Assembly (NCBI RefSeq): GCF_014750685.1
Contig: NZ_JAAXGE010000002.1
Coordinates: 682,001-746,000 of the forward strand
DNA from: Bacteroides sp. GM023
GTDB taxonomy: Bacteria; Bacteroidota; Bacteroidia; Bacteroidales; Bacteroidaceae
Direction: 5' to 3'
Length of the DNA: 64,000 nt
The translations under genes and the position numbers were made by a program. A model generated the notes under the pieces. The model was not told the DNA's origin. It worked only from the letters and a program-made list of their open reading frames with translations, and searched no databases. Positions within the stretch are counted from its first letter, which is position 1, and each line of letters begins with the position of its first letter. Positions 27,101-33,573 of this stretch are shown here, piece after piece.

Positions 27101-27581
27101 AGAAAACGACTGCGGTAAACAGGGAGGAGAAAGCATATACTTCGCCTTCTACAGCCGAGAACCAGAATGTGTCACTAAACGTATAGACCAGTGCGCCGAC
27201 CAGTCCGCTGCCCATGATGGTGACAAGCTGTCCTTTAGTGATATTGTTTTCGTCAGTGATAATCAGTTTGCGAACCAGGTGGGTGATGCTCCAAAAGAGG
27301 AACAGGATACAGGCGCCACTCATCAGGGCACTCATATAATTCACCATTTTCGCAACGGTGGTTACGTCGGAAGCAAATTGGGTAAACAGATTCGCCATCA
27401 GCATAAAGAAAGGTGCGCCGGGCGGGTGACCGACTTCCAGTTTGTAGCCGGTGGTTATAAACTCAGGGCAATCCCAGAAACTTGCGGTCGGCTCTATCGT
27501 GAGACAATAGACTGTCGCCGCAATGATGAATGTAAGCCAACCCATAAGGTTGTTTACGGTTCTGTACTGTTTCATTAGCAC
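24162..27581 (-). CDS. DUF2723 membrane glycosyltransferase (GT117-like) with C-terminal TPRs
   Basis: A 1,139-residue integral membrane protein. The N-terminus contains the DUF2723 signature TASFWDCPEFITTGYKLEVG then HPPGAPFF, with the Asp/Glu pair in a loop after the first membrane helix, as in GT-C type glycosyltransferases. About a dozen membrane helices follow (to about residue 680), then a large periplasmic part with TPR-like helices near the C-terminus (KALAALDYAEKMIPAFN). The family is linked to protein O-mannosylation or related O-glycosylation at Bacteroidetes membranes. Lipid-linked sugar as donor is inferred. The second Met (MKQYRTV) is an equally good start. Confidence 0.86.
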   Translation of the reverse strand: MLMKQYRTVNNLMGWLTFIIAATVYCLTIEPTASFWDCPEFITTGYKLEVGHPPGAPFFMLMANLFTQFASDVTTVAKMVNYMSALMSGACILFLFWSITHLVRKLIITDENNITKGQLVTIMGSGLVGALVYTFSDTFWFSAVEGEVYAFSSLFTAVVFWLILKWEDVANQPHSDRWIILIAYLTGLSIGVHLLNLLCLPAIVLVYYYKKTPNATAKGSLIALFGSMVLVAAVLYGIVPGIVKVGGWFELLFVNGLGMSFNSGVVVYIILLAASLIWGVYESYTEKSKMRMAISFILTIALLGIPFYGHGASSIIIGILVIAVLGIYLAPQVQAQIKEKWRISARTMNTALLCTMMIVIGYSSYALIVIRSTANTPMDQNSPEDIFTLGEYLGREQYGTRPLFYGPAFSSKVALDVKDGYCVPRQTETGSKYVRKEKTSPDEKDSYIELPGRVEYEYAQNMLFPRMYSSSHAPLYKQWVDIKGYDVPYDQCGEMVMVNMPTQWENIKFFFSYQLNFMYWRYFMWNFAGRQNDIQSTGEIEHGNWITGIPFIDNLLVGNQELLPQDLKSNKGHNVFYCLPLILGLIGLFWQAYHSQRGIQQFWVVFFLFFMTGIAIVLYLNQTPAQPRERDYAYAGSFYAFAIWIGMGVAGIIRMLRDYCKMQELPAAVLASVLCLLVPIQMAGQTWDDHDRSGRFVARDFGQNYLMTLQEKGNPIIYTNGDNDTFPLWYNQETEGFRTDARTCNLSYLQTDWYIDQMKRPAYDSPSLPITWDRVQYVEGQNEYISIRPEMKNLIDSYFKQANELAAQGDTTILSLVHSIFGENPYELKEIINRWMLGKNDQLKELLKKSGKDIQLPLIPTDSIVMKIDKEAVRRSGMKIPEALGDSIPEYMTITLRDANGNPKRALYKSELMMLEMLANANWERPIYMAITVGSENHLGMGNHFTQEGLAYRFTPFDTDKLDSKIDSEKMYDNLMNKFKFGGIDKPGIYIDENVMRMCYTHRRIFTQLVGQLIKEGKKDKALAALDYAEKMIPAFNVPYDWANGAFQMAESYYQLEQTEKANKIIDELANKSLEYMIWYLSLTDNQLAIASENFVYNASLLDAEIRLMEKYKSAELAKHYSEQLDQLYNEYVTRMKGK

Positions 27582-27836
27582 TATGGTAGTTTATTCGTTA
27601 AAAACGCGTTATGCGGTCGCAAAGATAGTGATTTAACTATATAATGCAGAAGAAAGTAAGATTTATTAAGTATAACGGGTGTATAGTTTCTTCCTCACCG
27701 ACCAACGAGTTGTTCCTCGGTGAGAAACAATGTGTTCCTCGGTGCCGAACAGGTTGTTCCTCGGTGGGGAACAACTTTGTCTCTACAAACTGGGACTCGC
27801 CAAAGTGAGGAGTTGGATTTTATGATATGGCGTAGT
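27582..27836. other. Intergenic region holding a 22-bp-period repeat array
   Basis: 255 bp between two minus-strand genes. No gene is present. The middle carries four repeat units at 27690-27777 (separate entry). No permease gene follows the ABC ATPase. Confidence 0.6.
27690..27777. repeat. 22-bp-period repeat array, core GTTCCTC (array A)
   Basis: Cores start at 27690 (CTTCCTC), 27712, 27734 and 27756 (GTTCCTC), exactly 22 bp apart. Units two to four share GTTCCTCGGTG, two variable bases, GAAAC or GAACA. The last unit forms a perfect hairpin (GTTGTTCC/GGGAACAAC). Positions between these are variable. Related in layout to the array at 62388-62497. Confidence 0.75.
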
Positions 27837-28607
27837 TCAATGGTGATGATGATGTTCGCCCAAAATGCGGTGCGGCAACGTACCGTGTCCTAACAGCTCG
27901 ATAGGGCAGTTGAAATTCTTCTCCAGCCATTCGGTGGTGACAACCGTATCGGGGTGATAATCCAGTGTTTCATTGACACAAGCGATGGACTTTACTTGCT
28001 GGAGCACTGTGCCGATGTCATGGCTGACGAGGATAATAGCGCAATCTTTGTTGATTTCTGCCAGCAGTTCGTAGAGACGGGCTTCGAAACGCTTGTCGAT
28101 ATAAGTGCTTGGCTCGTCGAGAATCAGGACTGCGGGGTCGGAGATGATGGCGCGTCCCAATAGGGCACGTTGTAATTGTCCACCGCTGAGTTGCCCGATA
28201 GAGCGGTGTTCAAGGCCTTCAAGTCCCATGCGGGAGATGATTTCTTTCCCTTTTTCTCTCTGTTCGGGTATAAACCGGGAGATAAGGGACTTTTGTATGC
28301 TCAATCCTGACAGGATAACTTCTTCCACCGAAATCGGGAATTTACGGTCGATAGTGCTGTATTGCGGCAGATAGCCAAGTGAAAGCTGGGTGTTGGAAGC
28401 CTTTTCTGCAGGGGTGTGAAAGATGATTTCTCCCCCTGTGAGCGGTAGCAGGCCGAGGATGCACTTGATAAGTGTCGTCTTTCCGCCACCGTTGGGACCG
28501 ATAATACCTAGAAAATCCCGTTCGTAGACGTTCAGGTTGACGTCGTGGAGAACAGTGTGGCCGTCATATCCGGCAGAAAGATTCTTTATTTCGATTATTG
28601 GTTTCAT
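27837..28607 (-). CDS. znuC: Zinc/manganese-type ABC transporter ATP-binding protein
   Basis: A 256-residue ABC ATPase. Walker A is GPNGGGKTT near residue 37, signature LSGGQLQRALLGRAI near 140, Walker B AVLILDEPSTYID, and the switch His in VSHDIG. Similarity to ZnuC/MntB-type ATPases is clear, and the C-terminus ends in five His residues (EHHHHH), a likely metal-binding tail. It would energise import of Zn or Mn with the binding protein encoded 65 bp upstream (28673-29602). Oddly, no permease gene adjoins: downstream lies a repeat array and then DUF2723. The permease must be elsewhere. Metal identity is inferred. Confidence 0.85.
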   Translation of the reverse strand: MKPIIEIKNLSAGYDGHTVLHDVNLNVYERDFLGIIGPNGGGKTTLIKCILGLLPLTGGEIIFHTPAEKASNTQLSLGYLPQYSTIDRKFPISVEEVILSGLSIQKSLISRFIPEQREKGKEIISRMGLEGLEHRSIGQLSGGQLQRALLGRAIISDPAVLILDEPSTYIDKRFEARLYELLAEINKDCAIILVSHDIGTVLQQVKSIACVNETLDYHPDTVVTTEWLEKNFNCPIELLGHGTLPHRILGEHHHHH

Positions 28608-28672
28608 TGTTGGAAATGGCTGGGTTTATTCTTTATACTTCTAGTTTACGGCTGTTTGCACCTACTTTACGC

Positions 28673-29602
28673 TTACTTTGCGGCTGCTTGCGGGGCAAGG
28701 GCTTTGGCTACATTCAACATTTCTTCTTCCCAGTCGTAGCTTAACGGATTGATGGGAACAACCTTCGTTCCGGTTTGCTGCGCGATGGTTTCCGCATTGC
28801 GTTTGTCAAATTCCGGTTGCACGAAGATGACACGCACATCTTCAGTTTGGCAGAGGTCTATCAGTTCTTTCAAGTGGGCGGGAGAAGGTTCTTTGCCACC
28901 TTCTTCAATAGAAATCTGATGCAATCCGTAGTCACGGGCGAAGTAGGAGAGTGCCGGATGGTAAATCATAAAGGCTTTGGCAGCTTCCGGTGCGGAAAGC
29001 TGTTGGCGAATCAGGCTGTCGGTATGCTGGATACGCTGGCAGAGGGAGTCGTAACGTGCCATGTAGTATGTATCGTTGGCTTTATCCAGTTGGCTGAGGG
29101 CTTTGTAGGTGTTTCCGGCGATGATTAATGCATTGGCGGTAGAATTCCATACATGCGGCTCTACGGCGTGGGTATGACCGTCATGGGGGCCATGTCCGTG
29201 TCCGTGGTCATGGTCGCCGTTGTTCAGGATGAGATCGATGCCTTTGGAGGTATCGAATACTTGGATATGGGGCGTGTTGTTCATTAGGCGTTCCATCCAA
29301 GTCTGTTCGAAGCCGATGTATCCGATGCGGAAATATGCTTTGCTATCTCCCAGGGAAACCAGTTGCTGGGGGACAGGGTCATATGTCTCCGGGCTGGAAC
29401 CTTTGGGAACCATGCTGATTACCTTGAACTTGTCTCCTGCGATGGCTTCGGTGAAATAACGCTGCGGTTCGAGTGTGACGGTAATTACCGGCTTTTCTTC
29501 ATCGCCGTTATTGCTTTTGGACGCACGTCCTGTGCAGGCTGCCAGTAGCAGGCAGGAACCAAGGAGAAGAAGCGTTCTCATATCTTTTAGTTGTTTTTTC
29601 AT
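28673..29602 (-). CDS. znuA: Metal ABC transporter substrate-binding lipoprotein (ZnuA-like)
   Basis: A 309-residue lipoprotein (signal MRTLLLLGSCLLLAACTGRA; lipobox LAAC). It has the cluster A-I binding protein layout. The first ligand region is near EPQRY, a His-rich flexible loop (NNGDHDHGHGHGPHDGHTHA) follows, then EPHVWNS with the second ligand His. Further ligands are in MIYHPALSYFARDYG and in the closing region near QPEFDKR. The His loop is typical of zinc-specific members. It captures metal in the periplasm for the ATPase encoded downstream. The upstream gap to mnmD is 43 bp. Confidence 0.88.
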   Translation of the reverse strand: MKKQLKDMRTLLLLGSCLLLAACTGRASKSNNGDEEKPVITVTLEPQRYFTEAIAGDKFKVISMVPKGSSPETYDPVPQQLVSLGDSKAYFRIGYIGFEQTWMERLMNNTPHIQVFDTSKGIDLILNNGDHDHGHGHGPHDGHTHAVEPHVWNSTANALIIAGNTYKALSQLDKANDTYYMARYDSLCQRIQHTDSLIRQQLSAPEAAKAFMIYHPALSYFARDYGLHQISIEEGGKEPSPAHLKELIDLCQTEDVRVIFVQPEFDKRNAETIAQQTGTKVVPINPLSYDWEEEMLNVAKALAPQAAAK

Positions 29603-29645
29603 GGCTTTCTTTTATTTCGAGGGTTGTTTCTATCTAATCTTGTTT

Positions 29646-30401
29646 TTACTCTTGTTTACGGGCGCGTAAAATCTCCCGTTTACCACCCGGCGGGCCTGGA
29701 AGACGTTCTACGAGGAAACCGGCTGTCTGCAACATTCGTCGTATAATGCCTTTCGCGCAGTAGGTGGTGAGGATACCGTCTTTAGCTAATAAAACATAAA
29801 GGCGGTTGAATAGTTCTTGCGACCACATTTCCGGCTGCTTTTCCGGGGCGAAGGCGTCGAAGTAGACGAGATTAAATTGAGAGTTGAGAATTGAGAATTG
29901 AGAAATGGCTGCGCTGTCATTGGTGATGTTCTCTTTCAACTCTCCATTCTTTATTCTCAATTTATTGAAGTCTGCCTGTACTTTCCGTAAGGTGAAGTGT
30001 GGAGTAAGTCGTACTTCTTCTTCCCAGGGAGATGTGTGGAGCTGTTTGAATAGCTCGATGGCCGGTTGCTGTTCACCGTTTACCGTTAATTGTTCATCAT
30101 TCGGGATGTAGTTCAGTTGTTCCACTGTCTGCCATTCTAAAGGATATAGTTCCAAGCCTGTATAGTGCACGTTGCGGCCGCTTTTCTCTGCTTCTTCGAG
30201 GGTGAGCCAGGCATTTAGTCCTGTGCCCAAACCTATCTCAAGAACGCGTGGAGAGATGGCGGCAGAAGCTTTCAACCCCATATCAATGAAAATATGTTGA
30301 GATTCTGTGCGTGCTCCTTTCGTTGAATGATAATGTTCATTCAATTCCGGTACAAATAGGGTAGCACTCCCGTCCTCGGTTTTCTCAATAATTCTTTCCA
30401 T
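29646..30401 (-). CDS. mnmD: tRNA (5-methylaminomethyl-2-thiouridine)(34)-methyltransferase MnmD
   Basis: A 251-residue MnmD/DUF752 methyltransferase, equal to the N-terminal half of E. coli MnmC. The SAM-binding motif is VLEIGLGTGLNAWL near residue 54, the acidic loop TGLELYPLEW follows, and the catalytic-region motif is VYFDAFAPEKQPEMWS. The end has TYCAKGIIRRMLQTAGFLVE. It completes the mnm5s2U34 wobble modification. Two stretches are unusual: residues about 102-113 and 148-175 are encoded by 7-bp tandem repeats (positions 30066-30100 and 29877-29960) and read LTVNGEQ and LRIKNGELKE, then SQFSILNSQF. They look like in-frame insertions between conserved strands. The gene is otherwise intact. 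Confidence 0.9.
   Translation of the reverse strand: MERIIEKTEDGSATLFVPELNEHYHSTKGARTESQHIFIDMGLKASAAISPRVLEIGLGTGLNAWLTLEEAEKSGRNVHYTGLELYPLEWQTVEQLNYIPNDEQLTVNGEQQPAIELFKQLHTSPWEEEVRLTPHFTLRKVQADFNKLRIKNGELKENITNDSAAISQFSILNSQFNLVYFDAFAPEKQPEMWSQELFNRLYVLLAKDGILTTYCAKGIIRRMLQTAGFLVERLPGPPGGKREILRARKQE
29877..29960. repeat. Inverted 7-bp arrays inside mnmD
   Basis: TTGAGAG and three copies of TTGAGAA (29877-29904) face CTTTCAA, CTCTCCA, TTCTTTA, TTCTCAA (29933-29960), an inverted partner array, around a 28-bp core. The element is 84 bp, exactly 28 codons, and keeps the reading frame of mnmD open. It has the same inverted layout as 24068-24160. Confidence 0.7.
30066..30100. repeat. 7-bp tandem array inside mnmD
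   Basis: Five units, TTGCTGT, TCACCGT, TTACCGT, TAATTGT, TCATCAT, within the coding sequence. It encodes part of the EQLTVNGEQQ segment. Confidence 0.55.
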
Positions 30402-30420
30402 TACGCAATCTCTGTTACCT

Positions 30421-30518
30421 GATGATACTTGATAATATCTGATATCTAATACTTTATACTTAATGCTTGATATCTAATGCTTTATACCTAACACTTGATA
30501 TTCAATACTTGATACTTA
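30421..30518. repeat. 7-bp tandem array upstream of mnmD
   Basis: About twelve degenerate units of ATACTTN fill the 123-bp gap between mnmD and the YqaA-like gene: ATACTTG at the left, then from about 30442 ATATCTA, ATACTTT, ATACTTA, ATGCTTG, ATATCTA, ATGCTTT, ATACCTA, ACACTTG, ATATTCA, ATACTTG, ATACTTA. The same unit family occurs at 24133-24160. Confidence 0.7.
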
Positions 30519-30524
30519 AAACCT

Positions 30525-31004
30525 TTATCCTGCCACTGCGTCCCAGGCGCTTTCGAGCACATACAGCAGAAGAATATAACGTACTAATTTGCCGACAAAC
30601 ATGGAAGCTACGGTAATCCATGTATTGCTCCGCATAAATCCCAGTGCAATGGCAATTACTTCCCCGATGGCAGGAAGGAAGGCAAAGAATGCCATCAATG
30701 CTCCTTTACCTTGCAGGAAGTTTACCATTTTATCTACTTTTTCTTTCTTTACTTTGAAATATTTCTCAATCCAGCTTATTTTGCCCAGACGTCCCATATA
30801 GTAACACGTCATTCCGCCGACTGTATTGCCTAAAGTGGCAGACAGCAGGCAGGCGACAGGGGGCAGGCCGAGTTTCACTAATGTCACCAGTACCAGTTCG
30901 GAACTGAAGGGCACGATGCTTCCTGCCAGTAAAGCCGAGATGAATAATCCCGGGAGTCCCCACTCTATGAGGAGTTGTACTATTGAATCTATAAAAGCGT
31001 CCAT
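30525..31004 (-). CDS. YqaA/DedA-family small membrane protein
   Basis: A 159-residue protein with four or five membrane helices. The SNARE-associated/DedA-like core is visible as LLAGSIVPFSSELVLVTLVK and TLGNTVGGMTCYYMGRLGK, followed by a basic loop, then FFAFLPAIGEVIAIALGF. Length and layout match YqaA proteins rather than full DedA. The family is linked to lipid scrambling or membrane homeostasis. Its start overlaps the end of the upstream gene by 16 bp, so the two are co-translated. Confidence 0.85.
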   Translation of the reverse strand: MDAFIDSIVQLLIEWGLPGLFISALLAGSIVPFSSELVLVTLVKLGLPPVACLLSATLGNTVGGMTCYYMGRLGKISWIEKYFKVKKEKVDKMVNFLQGKGALMAFFAFLPAIGEVIAIALGFMRSNTWITVASMFVGKLVRYILLLYVLESAWDAVAG

Positions 31005-31999
31005 ATATTAAATGCGAATAAGAGGATGAGGCTGACCAGTGAAACAATAAAAAACACATTGGAGCTTTTACTGTTGGTCAGTACAAAAAAGTGCCCGATG
31101 AGAATGCTGCAACTTATCATAAGTAGCGGCAACAAATCGCTGCAATAGTTCGGTTGGATGGCTATCAGCAGGAAGAGGAAGATGGTCAGGTCTATCAGGA
31201 ATTGCAGATAGGCGCGTGTACGTATCTTGTCCTCGAAGCCGGCGGCAATACAATGAACGGCGCTGACAATGAACAGCACGAGCAGATAGCCGAGCACTGC
31301 CAGTTCCCAGGGCTGAAGAATCTGTAAGTTAAAGACGTCGCCGAAAGTTGTCAGTTCGATGAAAGGCCGGTAGAACAGTTCCATTTCATTGTAGAAGAAG
31401 GCGTGTCCGAATAGCATCCAGTAAGGCAGCATCCATCCGAGCAATGCACCGCAGAAACTACGTGGCGTAAGCGCCTGAAACCGATAGGCTTCAAGCAGCC
31501 AAAGCACAGAAAGCACGGTGAGTTGGGGAAAAAGGATGCTTCCCGCCCCGATAAAGAGGAAGGAATAGAACAGATAGCCTGCCGCACGCGATTGTTGATA
31601 ACTCCTGAATAAGAAATAAATCGAAATAAGGAAAGCCAGGGCGGCAATGTCTCCTGCGTATAACAGATGCATCTCCGGACAGGCGGTGATTAGCAGAAAG
31701 TAAATAGCCGTCTGCATCGAAGCCCTCATGCGGATAATGCCGAATTGATTGTTCAGCTCAATCAGGAAATAGCCGATAACGGCGTAGACAAGAAAACTGA
31801 CAATTCGTTCCGCCCAACTCGGGAGCAGAAAGTCACGGGTGGCTTGCCAAAACGAGGGAAGGCTTTCGCGTGTGGTGGAAGCTGTGAGGTCGGGAAATAA
31901 AAAATAGGTCGACACCCAGCAGAGGGTGCAGATAAAGATAACGGCAGGCAGGGTGAGCCGTCCTGCTGTTATCTGATTTTGTAGTTTTTTATTTCTCAT
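30989..31999 (-). CDS. Polytopic inner-membrane protein of unknown function
   Basis: A 336-residue protein with about ten hydrophobic helices (for example AVIFICTLCWVSTYFLF and AAGYLFYSFLFIGAGSILF). No catalytic motif is recognised. It looks like the uncharacterised membrane proteins often found next to PurD or UDP-sugar genes in Bacteroidetes. Its last 16 bp overlap the YqaA-like gene. Upstream (32065-32218) lies a 22-bp-period repeat array, between this gene and purD. Confidence 0.65.
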   Translation of the reverse strand: MRNKKLQNQITAGRLTLPAVIFICTLCWVSTYFLFPDLTASTTRESLPSFWQATRDFLLPSWAERIVSFLVYAVIGYFLIELNNQFGIIRMRASMQTAIYFLLITACPEMHLLYAGDIAALAFLISIYFLFRSYQQSRAAGYLFYSFLFIGAGSILFPQLTVLSVLWLLEAYRFQALTPRSFCGALLGWMLPYWMLFGHAFFYNEMELFYRPFIELTTFGDVFNLQILQPWELAVLGYLLVLFIVSAVHCIAAGFEDKIRTRAYLQFLIDLTIFLFLLIAIQPNYCSDLLPLLMISCSILIGHFFVLTNSKSSNVFFIVSLVSLILLFAFNIWTLL

Positions 32000-32064
32000 G
32001 AATCTATCACTCGTTATCTGTCTACTTTGGGTTGTGTAGATGCAAATGCTTGATGTTCAGAGTA

Positions 32065-32218
32065 CTAATAGCTTACCTGAACGGTATTGGCAACTAACTT
32101 CTCAGGTGTTAATACCTGAGTTCCCAACTGTTAATACTTCTCGGCTCAACTGTTAATACTTGACGAGCCAACTATTAATAGCCTGCAAACAGGGTGTTAA
32201 TACTCTGTTTGCCAGTCC
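32065..32218. repeat. 22-bp-period repeat array, core TTAATAC (array B)
   Basis: Cores start at 32065, 32109, 32131, 32153, 32175 and 32197, with a degenerate position at 32087, so every step is 22 bp. The core is TTAATAC or TTAATAG, usually preceded by CAACTG. The other bases vary, yet neighbouring variable parts are complementary. CTCAGG/CCTGAG, GGCTC/GAGCC and GCAAACAG/CTGTTTGC form hairpins with the core in the loop, at every second junction. Same family as 62646-62755. Confidence 0.8.
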
Positions 32219-32235
32219 ATGGAATCTGTTTTCTT

Positions 32236-33510
32236 TTACAAATCGAATCCGATGTCGCGACGGAAATATTTCTTGTCGAAGTCAATCATATCCGCTACTT
32301 TGTAGCTCTGTGCCAGAGCTTCTTCTTTCGTTGCACCGTAAGAGCAGACGGCGATGACACGTCCTCCGTTTGTTACTACTTGTCCGTCTTTCAGGGCTGT
32401 TCCGGCATGGAAGATGATGCTGTCCGTAGCGGCAGCCTGTTCCAGTCCGTTGATGGGGAATCCTTTTTCGTAGGCTTCGGGATAACCGCCGCTGACGAGG
32501 ATAACACAACCTGCCGAGCGTGGATCCATTACCAGCGTTTTCTCGTTCAGGTTGCCTGCGGCTGTGCCTTCTAGCAGTTCAACGAAATCGCTTTGGATGC
32601 GGAGCATCACGCTTTCTGTTTCGGGGTCGCCCATGCGGACGTTATATTCGATAACCATCGGTTCGCCTTTCACTCGGATAAGTCCGAGGAAGATGAAGCC
32701 TTTGTAGGTGATGTTTTCTTCTTTCAGTCCGTTGATGGTCGGTTCGATGATGCGGGTGCGTACCTTCTCCATATATGCTTCATCGGCAAATGGAACAGGG
32801 GTTACACTACCCATACCGCCTGTGTTGAGGCCTTTGTCTCCTTCGCCGATACGTTTGTAGTCTTTAGCTACGGGAAGGACTTTGTAGTTCTCTCCGTCTG
32901 TCAGGACGAATACGGAACATTCGATGCCGCTAAGGAATTCTTCGATAACAACGGTTGCGGATGCAGAGCCGAACATTCCACCTAGCATTTCTTTCAGTTC
33001 CTTTTTTGCTTCGTCCAGTGTAGGAAGGATAAGAACGCCTTTTCCGGCACAAAGACCGTCGGCTTTCAGTACGTAGGGAGCTTCCAGTGTTTCGAGGAAG
33101 GAGAGTCCTTCTTCAAGGTTTTCGGCAGTAATGCTTTTGTAGCGGGCTGTCGGGATATTGTGGCGCATCATAAAGCCTTTGGCAAATTCCTTGCTTCCTT
33201 CCAATTGCGCTCCTTTTGCCGAAGGGCCGATAACGGCAATATGCTTCAGTTCCGGACGGTTTTGGAAATAGTCGTAGATGCCTTCTACCAGCGGGTCTTC
33301 GGGGCCTACTACTATCATTTCGATGTTTTTCTCCTTTGCGAAGGTGCTGATAGCTTCAAAATCAGTTGCTTTGATGTTGACATTCTCGCCTACGGCAGTT
33401 GTTCCGGCATTACCCGGGGCAATGTATAGTTTTTCAACTTTCGGACTTTGGGCAATTTTCCATGCCAGTGCATGTTCGCGGCCGCCCGAGCCTAGTAATA
33501 ATATCTTCAT
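32236..33510 (-). CDS. purD: Phosphoribosylamine--glycine ligase
   Basis: The 424-residue product is full-length PurD. It starts [20 protein letters not shown], has the substrate motif [15 protein letters not shown] and the ATP-grasp core with [13 protein letters not shown]. The late motifs are [12 protein letters not shown] and [13 protein letters not shown]. It condenses phosphoribosylamine with glycine, step two of purine biosynthesis. It appears to be transcribed alone or with the upstream peptidase gene (63 bp gap). Confidence 0.97.
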   Translation of the reverse strand: MKILLLGSGGREHALAWKIAQSPKVEKLYIAPGNAGTTAVGENVNIKATDFEAISTFAKEKNIEMIVVGPEDPLVEGIYDYFQNRPELKHIAVIGPSAKGAQLEGSKEFAKGFMMRHNIPTARYKSITAENLEEGLSFLETLEAPYVLKADGLCAGKGVLILPTLDEAKKELKEMLGGMFGSASATVVIEEFLSGIECSVFVLTDGENYKVLPVAKDYKRIGEGDKGLNTGGMGSVTPVPFADEAYMEKVRTRIIEPTINGLKEENITYKGFIFLGLIRVKGEPMVIEYNVRMGDPETESVMLRIQSDFVELLEGTAAGNLNEKTLVMDPRSAGCVILVSGGYPEAYEKGFPINGLEQAAATDSIIFHAGTALKDGQVVTNGGRVIAVCSYGATKEEALAQSYKVADMIDFDKKYFRRDIGFDL

Positions 33511-33573
33511 CTTTGTACTGTTATAAGTTATACTGTTATTTGTCTGGATATGGATGCGGTTACTTTTTGCAGG

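Noticed and set aside
27690..27777. CRISPR array
   Set aside because: Repeat period is 22 bp with only 7-11 conserved bases; no spacer of 30 bp or so and no cas genes nearby.
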